Positions 7,377 through 16,982 are shown, counted from the first letter of the stretch. The stretch is 64,000 bases of DNA from Kytococcus aerolatus (GCF_900187395.1 NZ_FYEZ01000001.1:496001-560000); one strand, 5' to 3'. Notes: generated by a model from the letters alone, not told the origin. Translations and numbers: made by a program.

Positions 7377-8683
7377 GCGCCAGCTACCAAGCACGCCCCT
7401 CGCTGCCCGGCCGCACCGCAGCCGGTGGTCAGCGAGAGCGCGAGCGACACGACGGGGACGCCACAGGGCGCGAGCACTCGCCGGCCGGGGACTCCTCAGC
7501 CCGCACCGTCGGCCGCCGGCTGCACCCGTGGGCCTGGTGGGTGTGGGCCCTGGGCACCGCCGCCGCGGTCTCTTTGACCACCAACCCCCTTCTGGTGCTC
7601 CTGGTTGCCGCCGCCGTCGTGGTGGTCACCTTGGTGAAGCGGTCCGATGACGTGTGGGCACGCAGCATCGCCGCCTACCTCTACCTGGCCGCCGCGATCA
7701 TCGTCATCCGCGTGTTCTTCCAGATCGTCGTCGGCGCCGACCGGCCCGGCGGGGTGCTGTTCACGCTGCCGGAGATCCCGCTGCCCGAGTGGGCAGCTGG
7801 CATCCGCCTGGGGGGACCGGTCCGCACCGAGTTCTTGATCATCACCGTCTACGACGCCCTGCGCCTGGGCACGATGCTGTTGTGCGTGGGCGCCGCGAAC
7901 GCGCTGGCAAACCCGCGGCGCGCGCTGCGCTCGGTGCCCAGCGCGCTGTACGAGGTGTCCGTGGCCGTGGTGATCGCCCTGACCGTCGCCCCCCAGCTGG
8001 TGGTCTCCGCCGTGCAGGCCCGGCGGGCCCGACGGCTGCGCGGGGGCGGCGCGAAGGGGTTGCGGGCGGTGCGGGCGGTCCTGATCCCGGTGCTGGAGAA
8101 CGCCGTCGAGCAGTCCATGGCCCTGGCCGCCGGCATGGAGTCCCGCGGCTTCGGTCGAACTCGCACCGGACGGGGGCGGTGGCTGGTGACCGTGCTGGTG
8201 CTGGCCGCGGCCAGCCTCATCGCCTACGGCGTGTTCATGGTGCTCGGCAGCCCTGGCGGACTGATGACGGTGCCCTACCTCCCGCTGTGGACGGGGCAGC
8301 TGGCACTGCCGCTCGGCATCGCCCTGGCGGTGGTGGCGTTCTGGTGGTCCGGTCGCCGCATCCGCACCACGCGCTACCGGCCGGACCCCTGGCGGGCTCC
8401 GGAGACCCTTGTGTGTGCCGCCGCGTTGGCCGCACTGGCCGTCATGATGTGGCTCAGCGGGTCGTTCGAGGCGGTGGGTCTGGACACCCCGCTGCGCCAG
8501 GCCTGGCTGATCCCCCCGGTGGAGCCGCTCGCCTTCCCCCAGCTGCACCCGCTGATGATGATCGTGCCGACGCTGGTGGTCCTGCCCGTCCTGCTGGCAC
8601 CCCGCCCCCCGGCCTCGGTGCGACGGCAGTCGCGCGAGCAGGACGCCGCACCCCACGCCCCCACCACCCAGGAGTCCTCGTGA
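7373..8683 (+). CDS. ECF transporter transmembrane T component (EcfT/CbiQ family)
   Basis: An integral membrane protein of about 436 residues, with an N-terminal hydrophilic stretch of about 45 residues and several membrane helices. It has the EcfT cytosolic coupling-helix features: QARRARRLRGG in the middle, and GMESRGFG, the usual A-M-E-(A/S)-R-G-(Y/F) block. It should couple the paired ATPases to the S component, here probably for cobalamin. The GTG at 7373 overlaps the upstream stop (GTGA); an in-frame GTG at 7352 is an alternative. It overlaps the ATPase gene downstream by 4 bases. Confidence 0.85.
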   Translation: MSASYQARPSLPGRTAAGGQRERERHDGDATGREHSPAGDSSARTVGRRLHPWAWWVWALGTAAAVSLTTNPLLVLLVAAAVVVVTLVKRSDDVWARSIAAYLYLAAAIIVIRVFFQIVVGADRPGGVLFTLPEIPLPEWAAGIRLGGPVRTEFLIITVYDALRLGTMLLCVGAANALANPRRALRSVPSALYEVSVAVVIALTVAPQLVVSAVQARRARRLRGGGAKGLRAVRAVLIPVLENAVEQSMALAAGMESRGFGRTRTGRGRWLVTVLVLAAASLIAYGVFMVLGSPGGLMTVPYLPLWTGQLALPLGIALAVVAFWWSGRRIRTTRYRPDPWRAPETLVCAAALAALAVMMWLSGSFEAVGLDTPLRQAWLIPPVEPLAFPQLHPLMMIVPTLVVLPVLLAPRPPASVRRQSREQDAAPHAPTTQESS

Positions 8684-10422
8684 CCGACGCCATCGTGCTC
8701 TCCGGTGTGAGCTTCCGCCACGCCGACTCCCCCCGGCCGGTGCTCGACGGCATCGACCTGACCGTCCACGAGGGCGACCTGGCGCTGGTGGCCGGCCGTA
8801 CGGGGGCGGGTAAGTCGACCCTGCTGGGTCTCCTCAACGGCCTGACGCCCCACTTCAGCGGGGGCACCCTCGCCGGCGACGTGCGCGTGCACGGCCGCTC
8901 CACCCGCACCCACGCGCCGCGGGACATGGCCGACCTCGTCGGTTACGTCGGCCAGGACCCGCTGGCCGGCTTCGTCACCGACACGGTCGAGGACGAGGTC
9001 GCCTACGGCATGGAGCAGCTCGGCATCGGTGCCGAGGCGATGCGCAAACGGGTGGAGGAGACCCTGGACGTGATGGGCATCGCCGACCTGCGGCGCCGGG
9101 TGCTGGCCGAGCTCTCCGGCGGCCAGCAGCAGCGGGTCGCCATCGCCTCGGTGCTCGCCGCCCAGCCGCGGGTCCTGGTGCTCGACGAGCCGACCAGCGC
9201 CCTTGACCCCACGAGTGCGCAGGACGTGCTCTCGGCGGTCACCACCCTGGTGCACGAGGTGGGCTTGACCGTGGTGCTGGCCGAGCACCGCCTGGAGCGG
9301 GTCATGCACGCCGCCGACCAGATGATCTGGGTGCCCGGTGACGGTTCGGTCGTCTCCGGGGACCCACGGGACGTCCTGGCCCGCGCCGAGATCCACCCGC
9401 CCCTGTCACGGTTGGCCCGCGCGGTGGGATGGGGATCGGTGCCCCTGTCGGTGCGGGAGGCACGACGCCGCATCGCTGATGAGGGAGGGCCGGAGCGGCT
9501 GCTCGCCCCGACGGACCGGGGCCCACTCGACGGATCCGTCGCCCCGGCAGGTGCGAGGGCGACCGATGTGGCGTCATCGTCTCGCGCCCTCGAGGCCGAG
9601 CCCCCGACCCGGCCTTCACGACGCACGCAGGCTTTGGGACGCCGCACGGCCCCGGGCATCCGGTTAGCCCTGGCGGCCCGCGGCATCCGGGTGGAGCACG
9701 GGGACCTGCTGGCCGTGGCCGACGTGGACCTCGACCTCGCCGCCGGCGAGGTGGTGGCGCTGATGGGGCGCAACGGGTCCGGCAAGTCCTCGCTGCTGTG
9801 GGCGCTGCAGGGCACCGGCAAGCGGACCGCGGGCCGGGTGCGCACTGGCGACGGCTCCGACCCGAGTGACCTGTCCCCCGCCGAAGCCCGACGGCACGTC
9901 ACCCTGGTGCCGCAGGAGGCCAGCTCGCTGCTGTGGTTGGAGTCGGTGGACGCCGAGCTCGCCCAGGCCGACCAGGAGTCCGGGGCTGCGCCGGGCAGCG
10001 GGTGGCAGGTGCTGGAGCGGCTGGGAGTCCCCCTGCCGGGCGACGCCCACCCCCGGGACCTGTCCGAGGGGCAGCGGCTGGCCCTGGTTCTGGCCATCCA
10101 GCTCACCGCGGCCCCGGACGTGGTGCTCCTGGACGAGCCGACGCGCGGCCTGGACTATGCCGCCAAGGACCACCTGGGCACGATGCTGAACACCCTGGCC
10201 GCCGACGGCGCCACCGTGGTGGTGGCCACCCACGACGTCGAGTTCGCCGCCGGGGCCACCACCCGGATGCTGTTGATGGCCGACGGCGACCTGGTGGCCG
10301 ACGGGCCCACCGCCCAGGTGGCGACCAGCTCCCCCACCTTCGCCCCCCAGGTGTCCAAGGTGTTCGCACCGCACCACGTGTTGACCACCGAGCAGCTGCG
10401 CCCGGCACAGGGGACGGCATGA
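8680..10422 (+). CDS. ECF transporter fused duplicate ATPase (A-A' component)
   Basis: This 580-residue protein carries two ABC ATPase domains in one chain. The first has Walker A GRTGAGKST (about 42-50), signature LSGGQQQR and Walker B VLVLDEPT. The second has GRNGSGKSS (about 364-372), signature LSEGQR and Walker B VVLLDEPT. A Pro/Arg-rich linker of about 90 residues joins them. The second signature is LSEGQ rather than LSGGQ, so the two sites may be unequal. It powers the ECF module between its overlapping neighbours (4-base overlaps on both sides). Fused EcfA pairs are common in actinobacteria. Confidence 0.9.
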   Translation: MTDAIVLSGVSFRHADSPRPVLDGIDLTVHEGDLALVAGRTGAGKSTLLGLLNGLTPHFSGGTLAGDVRVHGRSTRTHAPRDMADLVGYVGQDPLAGFVTDTVEDEVAYGMEQLGIGAEAMRKRVEETLDVMGIADLRRRVLAELSGGQQQRVAIASVLAAQPRVLVLDEPTSALDPTSAQDVLSAVTTLVHEVGLTVVLAEHRLERVMHAADQMIWVPGDGSVVSGDPRDVLARAEIHPPLSRLARAVGWGSVPLSVREARRRIADEGGPERLLAPTDRGPLDGSVAPAGARATDVASSSRALEAEPPTRPSRRTQALGRRTAPGIRLALAARGIRVEHGDLLAVADVDLDLAAGEVVALMGRNGSGKSSLLWALQGTGKRTAGRVRTGDGSDPSDLSPAEARRHVTLVPQEASSLLWLESVDAELAQADQESGAAPGSGWQVLERLGVPLPGDAHPRDLSEGQRLALVLAIQLTAAPDVVLLDEPTRGLDYAAKDHLGTMLNTLAADGATVVVATHDVEFAAGATTRMLLMADGDLVADGPTAQVATSSPTFAPQVSKVFAPHHVLTTEQLRPAQGTA

Positions 10423-11267
10423 GCAGCCCTGTGTCCACCTCAGGCGTCCAGCCGGTCGAGGGCGACCGCTCGCCCGTGCGGGAGGTGCGCGGCCGCATCG
10501 AGAGCCGGGCGGTCCACATCGACCTGCGTGGCGCGGTGATGTTGGCTTTCGTTGCCGTGGTCGGCCTGCTCGCCTTCACCTGGCCGCTGCTGGTCACGCC
10601 CGACTCGTCCCTGGCGGGGTCCACCCAGGCGCCGCTGGTGTTCGCGCTGATCCTGCCGGTGGTCATCGGACTGGCCCTGAGCGAGCTGACCGGTGAGGGC
10701 ATGGACGTCAAGGCGTTGGCGATGTTGGGGGTGCTGTCCGCGGTGGGTGCGGTGCTGCGCCCCCTGGGTGCCGGGACGGCCGGCATCGAGACGGTCTTCT
10801 TCCTGCTGGTGCTGGGCGGGCGCGTGTTCGGGCCGGGGTTCGGCTTCATTCTGGGCAACACCACGCTGTTCGCCTCGGCGCTGCTGACCGCCGGAGTGGG
10901 GCCGTGGCTGCCCTTCCAGATGATCAGCTCCGGCTTCGTCGGGCTGGGGGCGGGCTTGCTGCCGCGCTGCCGTGGCTGGCTGGAGATCGGGCTGCTGGCG
11001 CTCTACGGCATCGTGTCGGCGTTCATGTTCGGCATGTTGATGGACCTGTCCTTCTGGCCCTTCAACCTGGGCACGGGAACCGACGCGTCCTACTCCCCCG
11101 ACCTGAGCGCCTGGGAGAACCTGCAGCGCTTCTGGGTGTTCAACCTGGCCACCGCGATGGGGTGGAACACCGGCCGGGCGATCACGAACACGGTGTTCAT
11201 CGTGCTGGTGGGCCCGGCCGTTCTGACGGTGCTGCGCCGCGCCGCTAGGCGCGCCCAGTTCGTCTGA
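10419..11267 (+). CDS. ECF transporter substrate-binding S component, probably cobalamin
   Basis: The 282-residue membrane protein has a hydrophilic N-terminus (to about residue 35) and six or so hydrophobic segments. The S-component signature region GPGFGFILGNTTLFASALL...GPWLPFQM is clear. It is the last gene of the riboswitch-controlled operon, so the vitamin it binds is most likely cobalamin. The family also includes riboflavin- and other vitamin-type S components, so specificity rests on the riboswitch. The ATG overlaps the ATPase stop by 4 bases. It ends 9 bases from a convergent gene, with no clear terminator. Confidence 0.82.
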   Translation: MSSPVSTSGVQPVEGDRSPVREVRGRIESRAVHIDLRGAVMLAFVAVVGLLAFTWPLLVTPDSSLAGSTQAPLVFALILPVVIGLALSELTGEGMDVKALAMLGVLSAVGAVLRPLGAGTAGIETVFFLLVLGGRVFGPGFGFILGNTTLFASALLTAGVGPWLPFQMISSGFVGLGAGLLPRCRGWLEIGLLALYGIVSAFMFGMLMDLSFWPFNLGTGTDASYSPDLSAWENLQRFWVFNLATAMGWNTGRAITNTVFIVLVGPAVLTVLRRAARRAQFV

Positions 11268-11276
11268 CCCCCGGGG

Positions 11277-11732
11277 TCATCCACGCCCAGGGCGGTCCTC
11301 GTTCTGAGCCACCCAGTCGAGTGTCTCCCAGTCGGGGGTCATCTCCGGCTCCCACGCGACATCGGTGTAACCGCTGGAGACCCTCCACCGCACGTCGCCA
11401 ACGGTCCCGGTCCGGACGTTCTCCAGTTCAGGGTCCATGGGGCAGGAATACCGGTCCACCACCTGTGCGACGCACACCGTGTAGACGCCCTGGAGACGCC
11501 GATTCACGTCCATGATGAAGGTGCTGGCCTCACCTTCGGTCGGCAGCACCCCGGCAGCGGACACGAACAGTTCCTCGGGGAGTTCCTTCGGGACCAGCAC
11601 CAAGCCGCTCGGGCCCGCCTCCCGCAACTGGGGAGGCAGGTCCACCGGAGTCGGCGTGTCGGGCGCGATGCACCCGGCAGTCCCGGTGAGAAGAACAGTG
11701 CAGAGCAGGGCAAGAACCGGCCGCGCTCTCAT
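11277..11732 (-). CDS. Small lipoprotein of unknown function
   Basis: A predicted 151-residue secreted lipoprotein: MRARPVLALLCTVLLTGTAGC gives a clean signal peptide with lipobox TAGC (Cys at about 21). The mature part has two further Cys (VYTVCVAQ and YSCPMD), likely a disulphide. I do not recognise the family. I chose the ATG at 11732 because it puts the signal peptide at the N-terminus; the open frame extends to 11810. It converges on the cobalamin transporter operon but shows no sign of belonging to it. Confidence 0.6.
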   Translation of the reverse strand: MRARPVLALLCTVLLTGTAGCIAPDTPTPVDLPPQLREAGPSGLVLVPKELPEELFVSAAGVLPTEGEASTFIMDVNRRLQGVYTVCVAQVVDRYSCPMDPELENVRTGTVGDVRWRVSSGYTDVAWEPEMTPDWETLDWVAQNEDRPGRG

Positions 11733-11888
11733 CGGGTCACCCAAAGGGGTGTTCACCACCTCCATGACTCCCTGGGGCGCCGCCCCATCACGCCTGCTCA
11801 TGCAGGACACACTGCTCGTCCCGCGGGACCCCGTCCATCCACCCAGGGGGGTGTTGACGGCGGCGGGCCAGGAAGGTCAGCCCACGCC

Positions 11889-13370
11889 TCAGCGCGCCTG
11901 CACCACCGGGGTCAGCGCCCCGGCGAGGTCGGCGTTGATGCGCGCCACCAGGTGCGTGCCCTCGGGCAGGTGGCGCTCCGCGAGCACCTCGCCCTCGGAG
12001 TGGATGCGGGCCACCAGGTCGCCGCGCTCGTAGGGCACCACCACGTCCACCTCGATGTCGGGGCGCGGAAGCTCGGACTCCACCAGCTCGCGGAGCTCGG
12101 TGATGCCCTGACCGGTCCGGGCGGAGACGGCGATCGACCGCTTCTCCGCGCGCAGCAGGCGGGCCACCACCTCGGGGTCGGCGGCATCGGCCTTGTTGAT
12201 GACGATGATCTCGTTCATCCCGCTGGCGCCCTGCTCGTCGAGCACCTCGGTGAGCACCTCGCGCACCGCGGAGATCTGCCCCTCGGGGTCGGGGTGGGAT
12301 CCGTCCACCACGTGGAGGACGACGTCGGCCTCGGCCACCTCCTCCAGCGTGGAGCGGAAGGCCTCCACGAGCTGGTGGGGCAGCGAGCGCACGAAGCCGA
12401 CCGTGTCGGCCAGCGTGTAGGCGCGCCCGTCGGCGGTCTCGGCGCGGCGGACGGTCGGGTCCAGGGTGGCGAAGAGCTGGTTCTCCACGAGCACCCCGGC
12501 CCGGGTGAGCCGGTTGAGGATCGAGGACTTCCCCGCGTTCGTGTACCCGGCGATGACCACCGAGGGCACGTGGTGCGAGCGCCGCGAGGAGCGCTTGGTG
12601 TCCCGCACCGTCTTCATCTGGGCGATCTGCTTGCGCAGGACGGACATCTGGTGGTTGATGCGGCGGCGGTCGAGCTCGATCTTCGTCTCACCCGGGCCCC
12701 GGGAGCCGATGCCCTCACCGCCGGCGACCCGTCCACCGGCCTGGCGGGACATCGACTCACCCCAGCCACGCAGGCGCGGCAGCAGGTACTGCAGCTGGGC
12801 CAGCTCCACCTGGGCGCGACCCTCGCGGCTCTTGGCGTGCTGGGCGAAGATGTCCAGGATCAGCGCGGTGCGGTCCACGACCTTCACCTTGATGACGTCC
12901 TCCAGGGCCCGGCGCTGGGAGGGCGCGAGCTCGGAGTCGGCGATGACCGTGTCGGCCCCCTCGGCGGCCACGATGTCCCGCAGCTCCTCGGCCTTGCCCC
13001 GGCCCAGCCAGGTGGCGGGGTCGGGCTTCTGCCGACGCTGGATCACCCCGGTGAGCACCGTCGAGCCCGCGGTCTCGGCCAGGGCGGCGAGCTCGGCCAG
13101 GGAGTTCTCGGCCTCCTCCGTGGTGCCCTCGGTCTGCACGTGGGCCAGGACGACTCGCTCGAGGCGGACCCGGCGGTACTCGACCTCGGTGATGTCCTCC
13201 AGCTCGGTGGAGAGGGAGTCGACGCGGCGGAGTGCGCGGCGCTCCTCGCGGTCGAGCTGTTCGCCGTCGAACTCCTGCCACTGCTCGGCGCCGGGCCGCA
13301 GCTCGCTCTCCTCGGCGAGGGCCGCGGCACGGCCGAGCTCCTGGGGCGGGTTCTGGGGGGTGTGGGTCAT
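11889..13370 (-). CDS. hflX: GTPase HflX
   Basis: The 493-residue protein has the HflX N-terminal domain with SRGPGETKIE, then a TRAFAC-type G domain: G1 GYTNAGKSS (about 273-281), G3 DTVGF (about 319) and G4 NKAD (about 389). HflX binds the 50S ribosome and splits stalled 70S ribosomes. The N-terminal extension of about 60 residues is Glu-rich. It belongs to the usual actinobacterial recA-recX-miaB-miaA-hflX order on this strand. It lies 107 bases downstream of the VanY-like gene. Confidence 0.96.
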   Translation of the reverse strand: MTHTPQNPPQELGRAAALAEESELRPGAEQWQEFDGEQLDREERRALRRVDSLSTELEDITEVEYRRVRLERVVLAHVQTEGTTEEAENSLAELAALAETAGSTVLTGVIQRRQKPDPATWLGRGKAEELRDIVAAEGADTVIADSELAPSQRRALEDVIKVKVVDRTALILDIFAQHAKSREGRAQVELAQLQYLLPRLRGWGESMSRQAGGRVAGGEGIGSRGPGETKIELDRRRINHQMSVLRKQIAQMKTVRDTKRSSRRSHHVPSVVIAGYTNAGKSSILNRLTRAGVLVENQLFATLDPTVRRAETADGRAYTLADTVGFVRSLPHQLVEAFRSTLEEVAEADVVLHVVDGSHPDPEGQISAVREVLTEVLDEQGASGMNEIIVINKADAADPEVVARLLRAEKRSIAVSARTGQGITELRELVESELPRPDIEVDVVVPYERGDLVARIHSEGEVLAERHLPEGTHLVARINADLAGALTPVVQAR

Positions 13371-13477
13371 GGTCTCCTTCGAGGCGTCGGAACCCAGAGG
13401 GTCTCACCGCGTCAACGCAGGACGCCACTGATTTGTGCCCCACCGGCCGGGGGCGGCCCGGATCGGCGGGACCCGGC

Positions 13478-14449
13478 TCACTCCACCAGCCCGGCCCACT
13501 GCTCCATGGTCTGGTCCTCCTCGGCCAGCTGCCGCGCCAGCTGCGGGCCCACGTACCGCCAGTGCCAGGCCTCGTAGCGGTATCCCGTCTCGGCCTGCCG
13601 GTCCTTCGGGTAGCGCAGGATCCAGCCGTGCTCGGCGGCGTGCTGGGTGAGCCAGCGGCCGCGCGCGTTGTCGGTGACCGGATTCGGGAACTTCGGCATG
13701 TCGGCGATGTCGACCGCCAGGCCGGTCTGGTGCTCGCTGCGCCCGGGAGCAGCGGTGTAGACGAAGACGTGGTCGGGGTCCTTCGCCTCGTACTCCTTCC
13801 AGGTCCTCTGCTGCTCGTCGTAGGAGCGGTAGGCGGCGTTGAGGCGCAGCTCGACGCCGTCGGCGGCAGCGGCCGCCCGCAGCGCCTCCCAGGCCCGGGC
13901 AGCCTCCGGGGCCAGTCGCATGGTCGGCTGCTTCTCCAGGGCCGATCCCGCCACCTCCACGAGCTCCGGCTCGTAGTCGGCGGGCAGGGCGTTGACACGG
14001 TTCACGATGGTCCACGGGGTGACGACGGTGACCTCGTGCGGGGTGATGCTCTCCGGGTGCAGGTAGTCCCCCCGGTAGTGGGCACCCCCTTCCCCGGGTG
14101 CGGGGTGCGGCTGCGGGTCACCCTCCGGGTGGGGCAGGCCGGTGGTGGGGCGCGACGACGGGCTCTCCTCGGGCTGACCCCCACCGGGGGATCCCTCCCC
14201 CGGCGCGTCGGGCGGGTCCACCTCGGACGCGGAGGGCTCACCCTGGCCGGGGCCCTCGGAACCGTCCGGGGAGGTCCCCGCCGCCCCCTCGTCCCCGGGC
14301 GACTGCGGCGACTCCTTCGACGGGGGCGTGGACTGCGCCGACCCGCTGCCACCCCCGCAGGAGGTCAGCCCTCCCAGGGCGAGGACGGCGAGTGCCACGC
14401 TGGTCCGGCTGGACCAGCGTGGCGCTCCGGGATCGTCGCTTCCGAACAT
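13478..14449 (-). CDS. VanY-type D-alanyl-D-alanine carboxypeptidase lipoprotein (M15B)
   Basis: This 323-residue protein starts with a signal peptide and lipobox LTSC (Cys near 31), then a Pro/Ser/Gly/Glu-rich linker of over 100 residues. A peptidase M15B domain follows. The zinc-ligand motif is SEHQTGLAVD (about 238-247), with the second part EAWHWRYVG near 292-300. It should trim the terminal D-Ala from peptidoglycan stems at the cell surface. TACCCT (-10 like) is 6 bases before the ATG with no Shine-Dalgarno, suggesting a leaderless mRNA. Confidence 0.92.
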   Translation of the reverse strand: MFGSDDPGAPRWSSRTSVALAVLALGGLTSCGGGSGSAQSTPPSKESPQSPGDEGAAGTSPDGSEGPGQGEPSASEVDPPDAPGEGSPGGGQPEESPSSRPTTGLPHPEGDPQPHPAPGEGGAHYRGDYLHPESITPHEVTVVTPWTIVNRVNALPADYEPELVEVAGSALEKQPTMRLAPEAARAWEALRAAAAADGVELRLNAAYRSYDEQQRTWKEYEAKDPDHVFVYTAAPGRSEHQTGLAVDIADMPKFPNPVTDNARGRWLTQHAAEHGWILRYPKDRQAETGYRYEAWHWRYVGPQLARQLAEEDQTMEQWAGLVE

Positions 14450-14543
14450 GCCCCGAGGGTAGGCACGGGCCGCCGGGCGCGCGTCAGTCCCCGGGTTGAG
14501 TTGTGGCCGGCGCCTCGGGGCGGCGGCCGCCCGACGGTCCCGC

Positions 14544-16208
14544 TCAGCGGACGATGCTGCCCATCACCTGCTGCTGGGCCGAGGCGAGGGCCGACCCGCC
14601 GGTCCGGCCGGTGTCGACGATCGGGCCCTCGGACCCCTCCGCGGGCTGCAGGGTGCGCGTGTAGAGGACCGCCCCCTCGGCGTCGCGCAGGGAGACGGTG
14701 AAGGAACCGGCCTCGTCGATGGCGACGTGGCCGAAGAACTGGTTGCCCACGCGCGGCGACTCGTTGGGCTCCCCGGCGTGCTTCACGAAGTCCAGGTGCG
14801 GCCCGAAGGTGCCGTCCAGGTCGTTGGGGCCGAAGGTGCCGGCGTTGATCGGCCCGGCCACGAACTCCCAGAAGGGGTCGAACTCGGTGAAGGCGGCCCG
14901 CTCCGGCGAGTAGTGGTGGGCTGCGCAGTAGTGCACGTCCGCGGTCAGCCACACGACGTTCTGGATGCCGGCGTCCTTGATCGCCTTGAGCACCCAGGCG
15001 ATCTCCTGCTCCCGGCCCAGCGGCTTCCCGGCGTCGGCGTTGCCGACACCCTCCTGGGCGAGGTCGCCGTCGGGCACGACCAGGCCGATCGGCAGGTCGG
15101 CGGCGATGACCTTCCAGGTGGCCTGCGAGCGCTTGAGCTCGCGGATCAGCCAGTGGCGCTGCTCGGCACCCAGGATCGGGGTGAGGCGGTCCTCGGTGTT
15201 GGCGGTGTTCTCGCTCTTGTGGGTGCGCATGTCCAGGCAGAACACGTCGAGGTGACGGCCGCGGGCCACCTTGCGATGGATGCGGCCGCCGCCCTCCGGG
15301 GTCCACGGGCGGCGGCCCTTGCCGTCGGCCAGCGGCTGGTACTCGAAGAAGGCCCGGCGCGCCTGGGCAGCCAGCACGTCCACCCGGTTCTCGCGGTCGT
15401 ACAGCGGGTCGTCGAGGATCTCGCCGGGGTACCAGTTGTTGGTGGTCTCGTGGTCGTCCCACTGGGCCAGCACCGGCACGTGGGCGTACATGGCCCGGAT
15501 GTTCTCGTCCATGAGGTTGTAGCGGTGGCGGCCCCGGAAGTCGCCGAGCTCCTGCGCCACGTGCGTCACCTCGTCGATGAGCAGGTTGCGCCACACGTGA
15601 CCGTCGGGCTCGATGACGGTCTCCTCCATCGGGCCGTCGGCGTAGATCGTGTCACCGGAGTGGATGAAGAAGTCGGGGTCGGTCGCGGCCATCGCCGCGT
15701 AGGAGCGCATCCCGCCCAGCTCGGGGTTGATGCCCCAGCCCTGGCCCGCGGTGTCCCCGGTCCACACGAAGGTGGTGGCGCCGGAGGCCTCGTCGGCGGT
15801 GCGGAAGGAACCCGTGACGCTCTCACCCTCGCGACCCTCGTCGTCGGCGAAGGAGACGGTCACCTCGTGGTGGGCGCCGGGGGTGAGGCCGGAGAGCTGC
15901 AGCTTGGCCGTGCAGTCGCGGGTCGGGTCGGTCCAGGGCCCCTGCAGAACGGTGGGCTTCGCGCCCTCCGTGGCGATGCGGACGATCATGCGGCCCGGCC
16001 GGTCGGCGCGCGACCAGACGATGCCGTCGGTGGCCGAGACGTCACCGAGCTGGAGGCCGGAGGTGAGGGCGGGGCGGTCGGTGACCAGGCCGGCAGCGCG
16101 CGGAGCGGTGGCCTGGCCGAGGGCACCGGCGGTCACGAGGCCGGCGGATCCGGCCAGCAGGGTGCGGCGAGAGGGGCGGGGGGCGTCGGTGATGTGCATG
16201 GTCGGCAT
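14544..16208 (-). CDS. phoD: PhoD-like alkaline phosphatase/phosphodiesterase, Tat-exported
   Basis: The 554-residue protein has a twin-arginine signal (SRRTLLAGSAG, RR at 14-15) and a PhoD N-terminal domain, then the metallophosphatase core. Core motifs include FVWTGDTAGQGWG, HSGDTIYADGPM, QWDDHETTNNW and a late TADVHYCAAHHY. These Asp/His/Asn residues fit the Ca/Fe centre of PhoD enzymes. It should release phosphate from extracellular phosphoesters. Start chosen at the ATG at 16208; another ATG follows 9 bases later. It is divergent from the methyltransferase, with 60 bases between. Confidence 0.92.
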   Translation of the reverse strand: MPTMHITDAPRPSRRTLLAGSAGLVTAGALGQATAPRAAGLVTDRPALTSGLQLGDVSATDGIVWSRADRPGRMIVRIATEGAKPTVLQGPWTDPTRDCTAKLQLSGLTPGAHHEVTVSFADDEGREGESVTGSFRTADEASGATTFVWTGDTAGQGWGINPELGGMRSYAAMAATDPDFFIHSGDTIYADGPMEETVIEPDGHVWRNLLIDEVTHVAQELGDFRGRHRYNLMDENIRAMYAHVPVLAQWDDHETTNNWYPGEILDDPLYDRENRVDVLAAQARRAFFEYQPLADGKGRRPWTPEGGGRIHRKVARGRHLDVFCLDMRTHKSENTANTEDRLTPILGAEQRHWLIRELKRSQATWKVIAADLPIGLVVPDGDLAQEGVGNADAGKPLGREQEIAWVLKAIKDAGIQNVVWLTADVHYCAAHHYSPERAAFTEFDPFWEFVAGPINAGTFGPNDLDGTFGPHLDFVKHAGEPNESPRVGNQFFGHVAIDEAGSFTVSLRDAEGAVLYTRTLQPAEGSEGPIVDTGRTGGSALASAQQQVMGSIVR

Positions 16209-16268
16209 GCTGCCGGGCCCGGGTGACGCGCCCGTGTCCGGCACCTGTCCGCTGCGTAACCTTTCGGT

Positions 16269-16982
16269 GTGAACTCCTCCCCCGAGCACTACTTCAGCGC
16301 CGAGCCGGCCACCCCCGAGCAGCGGCGCACGCTCACCGTGCGCCTGGCCGGGAGAGAGCTCCAGGTGGTGACCGCCGGGGGGATCTTCTCCCCCGACCAC
16401 GTGGACCACGCCACGGCCTTCCTGGTCGAGCACTGCCCGGTGCCGGAGGGGCTCGTGGCCCGGGCCGCGGAGACGGACGGCGCCGAGGGTGGCGCGCCGG
16501 TCACGCTGCTCGACATCGGTTGCGGGTGGGGCCCGATCGCGCTCGCCCTGGCCCTGCAGGCCCCCGGCGCGGCGGTCTGGGCGGTCGAGGTGAACCAGCG
16601 GGCCGCCGAGCTGGCCCGGGAGAACGCCCACGCCGCCGACCTCCTGGCCGCCTCCCCCGGCGCACCCGGCATCACCGTGGCCACCCCGGACGAGGTGCCC
16701 GCCGAGGTGACCTTCGACGGCATCTGGTCCAACCCGCCGATCCGCGTCGGCAAGGAGGCCCTGCACGGCATCCTGCGGCAGTGGATCCCGCGCTTGGCCC
16801 CCGGGGCGAGCGCGTGGCTGGTGGTCGGCAAGCAGCTCGGCGCACCGAGCCTCCTCACCTGGCTGAACCGAGAGTTCAGCGAGAAGCCTTCACCGTACGA
16901 ACTGAAGTCCGGGGGCTTCACTGCGGAGCGCGTCGGTCGGCACAAGCAGTCCTGGGTGCTCGAGGTCACCCGGCAGGACTGA
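16269..16982 (+). CDS. Class I SAM methyltransferase, RsmC/RlmG-like small domain
   Basis: A 237-residue single-domain methyltransferase. Motif I DIGCGWGP is near residue 82 and motif IV NPPIRVGK near 155; the NPP(I/F)H(x)GK-type block is typical of rRNA guanine-N2 methyltransferases of the RsmC/RlmG family. It corresponds to the catalytic half only; the N-terminal pseudodomain of E. coli RsmC is absent, as is usual in actinobacteria. The likely substrate is 16S or 23S rRNA. Its GTG start has TAACCT (16257-16262) 6 bases upstream and no Shine-Dalgarno, so the mRNA is probably leaderless. Confidence 0.85.
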   Translation: MNSSPEHYFSAEPATPEQRRTLTVRLAGRELQVVTAGGIFSPDHVDHATAFLVEHCPVPEGLVARAAETDGAEGGAPVTLLDIGCGWGPIALALALQAPGAAVWAVEVNQRAAELARENAHAADLLAASPGAPGITVATPDEVPAEVTFDGIWSNPPIRVGKEALHGILRQWIPRLAPGASAWLVVGKQLGAPSLLTWLNREFSEKPSPYELKSGGFTAERVGRHKQSWVLEVTRQD

